Source: Thermoflexus sp. (GTDB lineage Bacteria; Chloroflexota; Anaerolineae; Thermoflexales; Thermoflexaceae). From it: DNA of 49,509 nucleotides. The first letter of the stretch is position 1. The number at the start of each line of letters is the position of its first letter. Below the pieces are notes generated by a model. The model was not told the DNA's origin. It saw nothing but the letters and a program-made list of their open reading frames with translations, and searched no databases. The position numbers were made by a program, and so were the translations under genes. The stretch is taken from positions 1-49,509 of the forward strand of contig NZ_DAOUCJ010000044.1 of the NCBI RefSeq assembly GCF_034432235.1, given 5' to 3'. Below are positions 34,136-42,470 of this stretch, piece by piece.

Positions 34136-35239
34136 CTACTCCATAGGAACCTGAGGGATCACCCGGCCGCGCAGGCGCTCCATAATGTCATCCAGGTCGC
34201 GACCGGTCACGGTGATCCCGTGATTGCGCAGCCCGATCACCGCCCGCGCGGGATCCGGGGAGCGGCGCACCAGCTCCGCCACCTCCGCCGCCAGCTCCCA
34301 CGTCCCGCAGGGATAGTTGACCGTCGTCACCGGGATGCCCTCCATCCAGGCGTGCACATGGATGATGGCCCCCACCTGGGGATGCTCCCGGTAGATCATC
34401 CAGTGCTCGATCGCATCCACGGAGACGCGGCGGGGCTCGATGTGCGGGGGGACGCTCAGGAGGATCACATTGCGCTCCGCATCGTAGCCTTTCACCAGAA
34501 GGATGTCCCGGCCGATCACCTGCAGGTTCCCTTTATCCACCCCGCTGGCGCTCATCCAGAAGCGCTCGGCATCCTCCCGCACGCTGAGATTGCCGTAGCT
34601 CAGGCCGCCCAGCCCATACAGCCTTTTCACATGCTGGAAATCCCGGGGTGGGAGGATTTCCTCCAGCGGGAAGGGCGCGGGCAGCAGATTGAGGGAGGCC
34701 AGGAAGCGGCCTGCCTCCTTTAATTTCTCGGTCCGCTCGTTTCCGTTCCAAAGCTCCGGCGGCAGATCGGGGTGGAACTCATTGTTGATCACCAGGCGGG
34801 CCTGGGCCAGAGGGGCCAGGCGCCGGTAGATCCGCTCGAAAAAGTCCCCTTCATCTTCCCTACAGGCCTCTACATAATGGCCGAGCTCGAGGGTGACGAA
34901 GTGCGCCTCCCAGCGGATCCCATTGAATGAGGAGACGTGAGTTCCCGGGATCAGCACGATGAGAAGATTAGAGAGGGAGCGGACTAAGATAGGATAACAA
35001 GTCTTCAGGAAATCGGCGGGCGGCTCTGGGAGCTCCACAATCGATGTGACAAACGTCCCCTGCGATTTCCGTCGGAAGGGGCGGGGTCGGGATGGATGGG
35101 TGAAGTTGAGAACCAGGCGGATATCCGGCGTGGGTTCCTCTTGGAAAGTATGCCCATGCGCCCGCAGGGTTCGCCACAGTCCATCCCGGAACCATCGAAG
35201 CCCTGGGCTGTCCGCTTGTCCGGTGATGACAAAATCCAT
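34136..35239 (-). CDS. Class II aldolase/adducin domain protein with an uncharacterised N-terminal domain
   Basis: A 367-residue protein. The C-terminal half (about 195-367) matches the class II aldolase/adducin fold: GGLSYGNLSVR, SASGVDKG, the zinc pair in HVHAW, and LRNHGITV with the third histidine. This fold serves fuculose- and ribulose-phosphate aldolases and epimerases. The first 190 residues, with NFTHPSRPRPFRRKSQGTF and a LIVLIPGTH strand, match nothing I recognise. An aldolase or lyase acting on a sugar or ketoacid phosphate is likely; the substrate is open. The ATG at 35239 follows AAAGGAGGGAACA. It is coupled to the following secreted-protein gene. Confidence 0.82.
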   Translation of the reverse strand: MDFVITGQADSPGLRWFRDGLWRTLRAHGHTFQEEPTPDIRLVLNFTHPSRPRPFRRKSQGTFVTSIVELPEPPADFLKTCYPILVRSLSNLLIVLIPGTHVSSFNGIRWEAHFVTLELGHYVEACREDEGDFFERIYRRLAPLAQARLVINNEFHPDLPPELWNGNERTEKLKEAGRFLASLNLLPAPFPLEEILPPRDFQHVKRLYGLGGLSYGNLSVREDAERFWMSASGVDKGNLQVIGRDILLVKGYDAERNVILLSVPPHIEPRRVSVDAIEHWMIYREHPQVGAIIHVHAWMEGIPVTTVNYPCGTWELAAEVAELVRRSPDPARAVIGLRNHGITVTGRDLDDIMERLRGRVIPQVPME

Positions 35240-35409
35240 TGTTCCCTCCTTTACGATCGCCCTTTGAGCTTTGCCGGGATCGTATTCCGGCTTTGGAAAG
35301 CATCCGGCTCCATGGAGAGCCCCATGCGTCGTTTTATCTCCTCCTTGTGGCCTCCGGGCCGCGGCGAGGATGGCGAGCAAATGAAGAGAGAAAGCGCGAG
35401 AATCCGTCG

Positions 35410-36840
35410 TTAATACGCCCTTGCGAAGACCGCCATTTCCGCGGCGGGCTCGCCGCACACAATGCATCGACCGCGCCCGTCGGGTTGCTCGAGGGGGATG
35501 CAGCGGTTGGTCGCCGTCGTATCCGCCTTGACCCGGGCCTCGCACTCCGGGCTTCCGCACCACCAGGCCCACGCGAACCCATCGGCCACGGCTTCCCGAA
35601 GCTGATCGTAGGTCTCGGGGTAATGGGTATGGGCCTTGTGGAAGGCCAGGGCCCGCTGATAGAGATCCGCCTGGATGGTGCTCAGGGCCTCGTGCACCGC
35701 GCCCAGAAGCCCCTCCATCGGGACAGCCCATTTCCCCTGAGGGCCTGGCTGATCCCGGCGGGCCAGCACCACCTGTCGCTCCGCCACGTCCCGCGGGCCG
35801 ATCTCGATCCGCAGGGGAACCCCGCGCAGCTCCCACTCGTTGAATTTCCAACCCGGGGTATATTCTTCCCGCGCATCCACCTCCACCCGGATCTCCGGCT
35901 CCAGCGCCCGCCGGACCTGTTCGCAGGCCTCCAGCACCCGGGAGCGCTCCTCCTCGCTCTTCCAGATGGGCACCACGATCACCTGGATGGGCGCCAGGCG
36001 GGGCGGGAGGATCAACCCCCGGTCATCCCCGTGCACCATGATCACCGCCCCCACCATCCGCGTGGAGAGGCCATGGGAGGTGGTCCAGGCATATTGCATC
36101 TGGTTCCCAGCATCCAGGAATCGGATTTCAAAAGCCCGGGAGAAGTTCTGCCCCAGATTGTGGGAGGTGGCGGATTGCAGCGCGCGCCCATCGCCCATCA
36201 TCGCCTCGATGGTATAGCTGCGCAGCGCGCCGGCGAACTTTTCCGACTCGCTTTTACGGCCCTGGATCACCGGGATGGCTGCGTCCTCCACGGCGAAGTC
36301 CGTGTAGAGATCGAGCACCCGCAGGGCTTCCTCCTCGGCTTCCTCGTAGGTGGCGAAGACGGAATGGGCCTCCTGCCAGAGGAACTCCAGCGTCCGCAGG
36401 AAGGGCCGGGTCCGCTTCTCCCAGCGCACCACGTTGCACCACTGATTGATCCGCAGCGGCAGATCCCGGTAGGACTGGATCCACTGGGCATACATGTAGC
36501 CGATGATGGTCTCGGAGGTCGGGCGCACAACCAGCGGCTCCTCCAGGGTCTCCCCGCCTCCAATTGTCACCACCGCCAGCTCCGGGGAGAAGCCGCTCAC
36601 GTGTTCCTTTTCCTTCTGTATGAACGAGTAAGGGATGAAGAGGGGGAAATAGGCGTTCCGATAGCCATGGGCTTTAAACCGCCGATCCACAGCCGCCTGG
36701 ATGTTTTCCCAGATCGCGTAACCGTAAGGTCGGAAGACGATGCACCCCCGAACCGGGGCGTAATCGGCGAGCTCCGCTTCCCGGATGACATCCAGATACC
36801 ACTGGCTGTAATCCTCATGACGCGGCGTGATACGACCCAT
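35410..36840 (-). CDS. proS: Prolyl-tRNA synthetase (archaeal/short type)
   Basis: A 476-residue class II synthetase that charges tRNA-Pro. It shows the TSE motif in RPTSETIIGYM, motif 2 in RWEKRTRPFLRT and motif 3 around HGDDRGLILPP. An HGxxp-type anticodon domain and a C-terminal zinc-like tail with cysteines (WWCGSPEC and CIVCGEPA) follow. It lacks the editing insertion of the long bacterial form and belongs to the archaeal/eukaryotic-type ProRS found in some bacteria, including thermophiles. The ATG at 36840 follows CAGGAGGCCGG. It has its own promoter and is divergent from the TPR gene. Confidence 0.97.
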   Translation of the reverse strand: MGRITPRHEDYSQWYLDVIREAELADYAPVRGCIVFRPYGYAIWENIQAAVDRRFKAHGYRNAYFPLFIPYSFIQKEKEHVSGFSPELAVVTIGGGETLEEPLVVRPTSETIIGYMYAQWIQSYRDLPLRINQWCNVVRWEKRTRPFLRTLEFLWQEAHSVFATYEEAEEEALRVLDLYTDFAVEDAAIPVIQGRKSESEKFAGALRSYTIEAMMGDGRALQSATSHNLGQNFSRAFEIRFLDAGNQMQYAWTTSHGLSTRMVGAVIMVHGDDRGLILPPRLAPIQVIVVPIWKSEEERSRVLEACEQVRRALEPEIRVEVDAREEYTPGWKFNEWELRGVPLRIEIGPRDVAERQVVLARRDQPGPQGKWAVPMEGLLGAVHEALSTIQADLYQRALAFHKAHTHYPETYDQLREAVADGFAWAWWCGSPECEARVKADTTATNRCIPLEQPDGRGRCIVCGEPAAEMAVFARAY

Positions 36841-36908
36841 CGTCCGGCCTCCTGTTCCTCCTCGGATGGAATGGAGCCTCCTTTATGCCAGGCCCATCGG
36901 TGAGAGTT

Positions 36909-36937
36909 ATTGTAGCCACGCTGGAGAGCCCTTTCAA
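36909..36937 (-). promoter_or_regulatory. Promoter of proS
   Basis: On the minus strand TTGAAA (36932-36937), a 17-base spacer and TACAAT (36909-36914) lie about 70 bases before the proS start. Confidence 0.7.
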
Positions 36938-37042
36938 GCCGATCCAGACCGGTTAGGGAAGCGACTCTTAGGGAACCCATCCTCCTTCGTCGTTTAATGC
37001 TATACTTGCACTTTGAGGCATCCAACAGGTGGGAGCCCAGTT

Positions 37043-39301
37043 ATGGAAGGGGATCGCCTGCGCTACGAACAGGCGTTGAGACGTGGGCACGAAGCCCTCT
37101 GGCAAAAGCGATGGGCGGTGGCGATCGCGGCCTATCGGGAGGCGCTGGAGGCTCTTCCGGATCAGCCGGAGGCTCTAACGGGATTGGGCCTGGCGTGCCT
37201 GGAGGCCGGCCATTATGAGGAGGCCATCGCCGCCTTCCGGCAGTTGATGGGGCTTCGTCCGGGCGATCCTACGCCGGTGCTCCGCCTCGCGGAGGTTTAC
37301 CAGCGCGCCGGCCGTGTCGCGGAGGCCGCATCCCATTACCACCAGGCCGGCCAGCTGTTCGCGGCGCAGGCGGATCTCCGACGGGCGGTCCAGGCATGGG
37401 TGCAGGCCGTCCGATTGGAGCCGAATCGGGTGGATACCCTGGACGCCCTGTCCCAAGCGTATCGCCAGCTCCACCAGCCGGAAGCCGCGATCCGGGCGGA
37501 TCTCGCCCGGGCCCGTGCCTGGGTCCAGCAGGGGGATCTGCAACGGGCGCTGGAAGCGGTCAGCGCCGCCCTGGCTCTGGATCCCGATCACCCCCAGGCA
37601 CTCCAGGCGCGGGACTGGCTGCGGGCGCAGCTGGCCCATCGAACCGGCACCGGCCCCTTGCCCGCCCTTCCCGCTCGGGGAATGGAAGCCGAGGCGGAAC
37701 AGGCCCGGGCGGAAGCTTTCTGGATGCTGCCGCTGGAGGAAGCCGAAGCTCCCACGGATTTGATCCGTCAGGCCCTCTCCCGGGCCCTTCATACGCTGGC
37801 CGATCTGGTGTTCTCCGAGGACCGCGGAACGTTCTCCGAAGAAGAATGGTTCCGAATCCACGCGGGATTAGGACGGGCGGTCGACGCCCATTCCCATGGG
37901 CAGTGGCGGGAGGCCCTGGCCCTTTACGAGCAGGTCCTGGCGGCCGGACTGGAGCATCCCGCCCTCATGTTCGCCACGGGTGCGATCCTGACGGAATTGA
38001 GGCGTTGCGATGAGGCCGCCTCGCGGCTTCAGCGCGCGCTGGCTGCTTCCGATTATCGTCTGGCCAGCCTGCTCTTGATGGCCCGTTGTGAAGAGCGCCA
38101 GGGAAACCTGGAGCGGGCGGTGGAGCGATATCTGGAAGCCTTAGAGCACATCGAACGGGAGCTGCTCCATACCGATCCGGCGGAGGGGGTGCGCGAGCGC
38201 TATCGCTTCCTGCGGGCCTGGATCCAGCGGCATCCTGAGCAGCAGGCCGCTCTCCAGAGGGGGGCTTCGCAGATCCTGGAAAGCCCCACCTGGCTGGATC
38301 GCGTAACCCTGATCCGACGAGCTTTGGATCAATGGACGGAGAAGACGCCATTCCGCCTTACCCTGGCGGATGCGCTGATGTGTCCAGAGGGGGAACGCCT
38401 CCTGATCGAGCTGGGGCAGGCATACACCTGGGCACAGCACAATCTGTTCTACAGCGCCCTGGAGGAGGCAATGCGGATTATCGCGGGGATGCCTTTCGCG
38501 CCGCTGGCCCATCTCGCGCTGGGCCGACTGCTCATCTGGGGCCATCGCAGTGAAGCGGCGGTGGGGAAATTCCGGGCCCTGGGCGAGTATTTTCTGTTTA
38601 TGGGAGATCTATATATGGCGATGGCGGCTTTTGAGCAGGCGCTTCAGCTCGCCCCGCTCGATCTGCCTGCCCTGCAACGACTGCTTCAGCTCTCTCAGGA
38701 GCTGGGGGATCCCACCCACACCATCCAGGCGTTCACAGGCATGGCGGACGCGTATTTGCAGATGGCGAATCTGGAGCAGGCGGAGCGGATCGGCCAGGAA
38801 GCGCTCGATTGGGCTTCGCGACGGGGAATCTCCGGCGCAGCGCTCCGGCCTCTCCTGCTCCGGCTGGTGGAGATCGCTGTCCAGCGCCTGGATTGGGCCC
38901 GGGCCGTGGAGTATTTGGAACAACTCCGGGCGATCGATCCCCAGGATCTCGGGGTTCGCTGGGGTCTGGCGGAGGCCTATCTGCGCGCCCGTCGGGTCGA
39001 GCCGGCGCTGGAAGAAATTCGCGATGCGGTCAATCAGGCGCGCGCGGCGGGCCAGCTGGTGGAGGCAGCCTCGAACCTCGAGGAGCTGATCGCCCTCTTC
39101 CCGGAAGAGCCGGTTTTGCGGCAGCTGGCCGCTCAAGTGCATCTGGAGCTGGGCCAGACAGAACGGGCAATCGTGCATCTGGAGCGGATTGGGGAGCATT
39201 ATTTCCGGCAGGGGCGCCTGAAGGATGCCCGGGCCATCTATCAATCCCTGATCCGGCTGAACCCGGACCGCGCTGCGGATTATCGAGCCCTGATGGGCTG
39301 A
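37043..39301 (+). CDS. Large TPR-repeat protein
   Basis: A 752-residue protein made of tetratricopeptide repeats over nearly all its length. Clear units occur in the first 200 residues (AIAAYREALEALPDQPEALTG type) and again from about 500 to the end (AMAAFEQALQLAPLDLPAL type); the middle (about 230-480) is more degenerate helical sequence. No signal peptide or membrane span is seen, so it is probably a cytoplasmic scaffold. The ATG at 37043 follows AGGTGGGAG; a TTG ten codons upstream is possible. It precedes cdaA by 253 bases on the same strand, so a link to c-di-AMP signalling is only suggested by position. Confidence 0.88.
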   Translation: MEGDRLRYEQALRRGHEALWQKRWAVAIAAYREALEALPDQPEALTGLGLACLEAGHYEEAIAAFRQLMGLRPGDPTPVLRLAEVYQRAGRVAEAASHYHQAGQLFAAQADLRRAVQAWVQAVRLEPNRVDTLDALSQAYRQLHQPEAAIRADLARARAWVQQGDLQRALEAVSAALALDPDHPQALQARDWLRAQLAHRTGTGPLPALPARGMEAEAEQARAEAFWMLPLEEAEAPTDLIRQALSRALHTLADLVFSEDRGTFSEEEWFRIHAGLGRAVDAHSHGQWREALALYEQVLAAGLEHPALMFATGAILTELRRCDEAASRLQRALAASDYRLASLLLMARCEERQGNLERAVERYLEALEHIERELLHTDPAEGVRERYRFLRAWIQRHPEQQAALQRGASQILESPTWLDRVTLIRRALDQWTEKTPFRLTLADALMCPEGERLLIELGQAYTWAQHNLFYSALEEAMRIIAGMPFAPLAHLALGRLLIWGHRSEAAVGKFRALGEYFLFMGDLYMAMAAFEQALQLAPLDLPALQRLLQLSQELGDPTHTIQAFTGMADAYLQMANLEQAERIGQEALDWASRRGISGAALRPLLLRLVEIAVQRLDWARAVEYLEQLRAIDPQDLGVRWGLAEAYLRARRVEPALEEIRDAVNQARAAGQLVEAASNLEELIALFPEEPVLRQLAAQVHLELGQTERAIVHLERIGEHYFRQGRLKDARAIYQSLIRLNPDRAADYRALMG

Positions 39302-39554
39302 CGCTCCCTTCCCGTAGCACGGGATCTCGGGGTGGCGGCCGGGCTTTCCCGCCTTCCCAGGAACCCAGGGGCCTGGCATCCTGTCGGGCCGCAGGTTATC
39401 CTTGCCCCTTCCCGGCGATCGACAAGGCCACCGGGGGAGGGTCCTTCCGCCTTCCCGCTGGGAGCCCAGCGGCGCGAGTCCAGATCTCCGAATCCCCCTG
39501 AGGTCCATGCATGGCGATGGACAGGGCGAAGATCCATAAGACGGGTGAGCCTTC

Positions 39555-40421
39555 GTGCGGGATCTGGTCTATCTTCTGGATCAGCTGAACTGGATCAGCC
39601 TGATCGATATCGGGTTGGTGGCTCTCCTCTTTTTCGGGATCCTGTATTCCCTGAAAGGGACACCAGCCGTTACGTTGATCCGGGGCCTGTTCATCCTGAT
39701 CCTGCTGGTCCTGATCCTGAGCGGGCCCTTGAGTTCCCTTCGGGCGATGCGCTGGCTTCTGCAGCGAACCCTGCCGGCCCTCCTGATCGCCATCCCCATC
39801 ATTTTCCAGCCGGAACTCCGTCGAGCCCTGGAGCGGTTAGGCCGCCTGGGGCTCTGGCTGCAGCGAGATCCTCAGGGGGCGCGAGTCGATGAGGTGATCG
39901 AGGCCCTGGTGCAGGCGTGCCCCCGCCTGGCGGAGCGCCGGCATGGCGCCCTGATCGTTCTGGAGCGCACCACAGGCCTTGAGAACTACATCGAAACGGG
40001 GATCCGGCTGGATGCCCGGGTGACCCCGGAGCTGTTGATGACGATCTTCGCACCAAACACGATTTTGCATGACGGCGCAGTGATCATCCGGGATGGGCGG
40101 GTGGTGGCCGCCGGTTGTATCCTGCCGCTTACCACCGGATGGGTGGGGGATCCGCAGCTGGGCCTGCGCCATCGCGCGGCCATCGGGATCACGGAAGTGA
40201 GCGACGCCCTGGCGATCGTGATCTCGGAGGAACGGGGGACGATCTCAGTGGCCCTGAACGGACGGATGGTGCGCCGCCTGGACGCGCGGCGCCTGGAACT
40301 GGTGTTGCGGAACTTTTACAGCCCCCCACCGGAGGTCGAGCGGACCCGGCGGTGGTTCCAGGAGTTGCGGGAGCTCGGGCGGCGGGCATGGATCCTCTTC
40401 TTCCCCCACCAGGGAAGTTGA
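39555..40421 (+). CDS. cdaA: Diadenylate cyclase CdaA
   Basis: A 288-residue membrane enzyme that makes cyclic di-AMP from two ATP. Three transmembrane helices occupy about residues 12-85. The DAC domain follows with HDGAVII (Asp173-Gly174-Ala175) and GLRHRAA (Arg205-His206-Arg207), the two catalytic motifs. The start is GTG at 39555 with a weak ribosome site. In firmicutes cdaA sits upstream of cdaR (YbbR) and glmM. Here the YbbR gene follows after 48 bases but glmM is absent. c-di-AMP controls potassium and osmotic balance and wall homeostasis. The gap before it (39302-39554) shows no recognisable riboswitch. Confidence 0.96.
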   Translation: MRDLVYLLDQLNWISLIDIGLVALLFFGILYSLKGTPAVTLIRGLFILILLVLILSGPLSSLRAMRWLLQRTLPALLIAIPIIFQPELRRALERLGRLGLWLQRDPQGARVDEVIEALVQACPRLAERRHGALIVLERTTGLENYIETGIRLDARVTPELLMTIFAPNTILHDGAVIIRDGRVVAAGCILPLTTGWVGDPQLGLRHRAAIGITEVSDALAIVISEERGTISVALNGRMVRRLDARRLELVLRNFYSPPPEVERTRRWFQELRELGRRAWILFFPHQGS

Positions 40422-40469
40422 GAATAGGTCGAACGGATCGCCCTGCCAGGATGACCAGGCTCTCATCCG

Positions 40470-41720
40470 GTGAAGGAGATGCGGGGAACCCGATGGATGC
40501 GGGAGAATCTGGGTCTGGCCCTGCTGGCCTTCGGGCTGGCTTTCGCCCTCTGGGCGGCCGCGGTATGGGAGGAGAACCCGCCGGTGGAACGGACGTTGAC
40601 GGATCTGCCGCTGGCGTTCCACGGGCTGGGATCAGATCAGGTGGTTTTCGAGGTCTCGGCGGAACGGATCCGCCTTCGCCTCCGGGTGCCGCGCGCGATC
40701 GAAGACAGCCTCTCTCCTCAGGATGTCGAGGCCTTCGTTGATGTCCAGGGGCTGGGAGAAGGCGCTTATGAGCGACCCGTCCAGATCCAGATCCGGCGGC
40801 GGGGGGTTCAGATTCTGAGCGTGGATCCCCCGCGGGTTCGCTTCCGCCTGGAGCAGGTGGAGAGCCGGGAGGTTCCAGTGTCCCTTCAGGTCCTGGGGCA
40901 ACCCGCGATCGGCTATCAGGCGGGGATTCCTCTCCCGGCGCTCTCCAAGGTGCGGGTGCGCGGCCCGCGCTCGCGGGTGGCGATGGCGGCGATGGCCGTG
41001 GGGAAGATCCAAATCGACGGCGTTCGACAGTCCGTGGAAACCCAGGTCCGGCTGGCCGCGGTTGACCTGCATGGGGGGCCGCTTCCAGAGTTGAAAGTCG
41101 AGCCGGAGCAGATCACGGTCACGGTCCCGGTGGAGCAGCGTCTGGGCTTCCGCGAGCTGCCGGTTCGCGTGGCGCTGCAGGGGCGCCCCGCCCGGGGCTA
41201 TCAGCTCACCGAGATCTCCGTGGATCCGCCGACGGTGACCCTCACCGGGGATCCCCGGCGGCTGGAGGAGATCGGGAGCTTCATCTCGACAGAACCCATC
41301 GACCTCTCGGAGGCCCGCGGGGAGCTCATCGCGGAAGTCCCCCTGGTCCTCCCCGCCGGGGTGGCCCTGGTAGGCAGCCCCACCATGGTGGAGGTTCGTC
41401 TTCGGGTGGAACCGATCCTCAGCACCCAGGTCTTCCAGCAGGTTCCGATCGTCGTGGAAGGCCTTCGGCCGGGGGTGATCGCCCGCCTCTCGCCCGAGAC
41501 GGTGGATGTCATCCTCCGGGGTCCGCTGCCGTATGTGGAGAACCTGCGGCCGGACGAGCTGCGGGTGTGGATCGATGTGGGAGATCTGGAGCGGGGAACC
41601 TATACCCTCACGCCCACCGTCACCCTCAGCGCCACAGCGGCCAATCTTTCATGGACGCTGATCCCGCCGAACATCCAGGTGTCCCTCGCGCCGGCGCCCA
41701 CGCCCACCCGACCGCGTTAG
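40470..41720 (+). CDS. cdaR: YbbR/CdaR-domain regulator of CdaA
   Basis: A 416-residue protein. An N-terminal membrane helix (about 14-32, GLALLAFGLAFALW) anchors a chain of about four YbbR domains. Each reads like VEVSLQVLGQPAIGYQ or PVRVALQGRPARGYQL followed by VDPPTVTLTG. In known systems CdaR binds CdaA at the membrane and modulates its activity. The Pro/Thr tail is short. GTG at 40470 is used here as the longest start; ATGs at 40479 and 40497 are alternatives, and 40497 has GGGGA upstream. Its TAG stop overlaps the stop of the convergent MNT gene. Confidence 0.93.
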   Translation: MKEMRGTRWMRENLGLALLAFGLAFALWAAAVWEENPPVERTLTDLPLAFHGLGSDQVVFEVSAERIRLRLRVPRAIEDSLSPQDVEAFVDVQGLGEGAYERPVQIQIRRRGVQILSVDPPRVRFRLEQVESREVPVSLQVLGQPAIGYQAGIPLPALSKVRVRGPRSRVAMAAMAVGKIQIDGVRQSVETQVRLAAVDLHGGPLPELKVEPEQITVTVPVEQRLGFRELPVRVALQGRPARGYQLTEISVDPPTVTLTGDPRRLEEIGSFISTEPIDLSEARGELIAEVPLVLPAGVALVGSPTMVEVRLRVEPILSTQVFQQVPIVVEGLRPGVIARLSPETVDVILRGPLPYVENLRPDELRVWIDVGDLERGTYTLTPTVTLSATAANLSWTLIPPNIQVSLAPAPTPTRPR

Positions 41721-42100
41721 CGCGCGTCTGCCTGCAGCTCCGGGCGTTCGTAGACCCAGACCGCTTCCTTCATCAGGGTCTGATAAAACCGCCCCCCTCG
41801 ATCCAGCGCCTCCCATTCCTCCTGCGTGTAAATCAACAAATCCGCCGGGACAGGGATGCGCGAGGTGTCCCAGCCTGTGGCGCGCCGTTCGAAAGGGACC
41901 GGGGAGGAGCGGACGATCACAACGAGATCCACATCGCTGCCCACGCCCCAATCCCCCCGGGCATAGGAGCCGAAATAGCCGATGCGGATCACCTCAGGGC
42001 GCTCCCGGGCGATCTGCCGCGCCCACTCCCGCACCGCCTGATCCACGGCTTCCCGCCCCGGCCATTTGAGCACGGACGAACGCAAGGATTTCACGGGCAT
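41717..42100 (-). CDS. Minimal nucleotidyltransferase, MntA-type antitoxin
   Basis: A 127-residue polymerase-beta-type nucleotidyltransferase with the full motif GSYARGDWGVGSDVDL: Gly44-Ser45 and the metal pair Asp56/Asp58, spaced GSx10DxD. Such small MNT proteins pair with HEPN proteins as type VII toxin-antitoxin systems. There MntA AMPylates the HEPN toxin and silences it. All catalytic residues are present, so it should be active. The start at 42100 (MPVKSLRSSV) has GAGGA upstream; a GTG at 42073 is possible. It overlaps the upstream HEPN frame by about 107 bases, an unusually long overlap. Confidence 0.88.
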   Translation of the reverse strand: MPVKSLRSSVLKWPGREAVDQAVREWARQIARERPEVIRIGYFGSYARGDWGVGSDVDLVVIVRSSPVPFERRATGWDTSRIPVPADLLIYTQEEWEALDRGGRFYQTLMKEAVWVYERPELQADAR

Positions 42101-42446
42101 AGCGGATCGCTTCCTCGCTCTGAAGAGGCCCGTAATGTTCGAAGGGCGCACCCGCCGGATGACTGTTCGGATAGCGGGGGGGGATGTAGAAATTATCCAG
42201 CACCCGCGCCTTCTCAATCAGATCCGGGGGAACGGAAATCGTCTCCGGAAGCTCCTGAAGCAGGCGGGCGATCACATGTCCCCAGGCTTCCTGTCCGCAG
42301 GACAGGTGCAATGCTTTCACCGCCTTCTCCGCCGCCTGCTGGGCGGCGAAGCACGCCCATTCATGCCGTCCGGCCCGGCGGGAATCCTCCGCCTGCTCCA
42401 GATCGCGCTCCGCCTGCCGGAACCAGTCCATCGCCCGGTTGCCCAT
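41994..42446 (-). CDS. HEPN domain protein, HepT-type toxin candidate
   Basis: A 150-residue HEPN protein (the pfam05168 type). It shows CFAAQQAAEKAVKALHL (32-48), a WGHVIARLLQEL helix, and RYPNSH (Arg91 to His96). The last fits the RX4-6H ribonuclease motif of HEPN toxins. It lies directly before the MNT nucleotidyltransferase, forming a HEPN/MNT pair. The final 20 residues (MAGAGSRGSGGAGV and beyond) are low complexity and lie over the start of the MNT gene. The true protein may end near there by design, or an ancestral stop has been lost. Its start is 24 bases after the asnS stop, so it may be cotranscribed with asnS. Confidence 0.87.
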   Translation of the reverse strand: MGNRAMDWFRQAERDLEQAEDSRRAGRHEWACFAAQQAAEKAVKALHLSCGQEAWGHVIARLLQELPETISVPPDLIEKARVLDNFYIPPRYPNSHPAGAPFEHYGPLQSEEAIRYAREILAFVRAQMAGAGSRGSGGAGVGAADRPGAP

Positions 42447-42470
42447 CGCCGGGTCGTCCCTCCGGATGGC

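Noticed and set aside
39302..39554. Possible c-di-AMP riboswitch before cdaA
   Set aside because: The conserved ydaO/yuaA core could not be found, and no terminator-antiterminator pair is visible.
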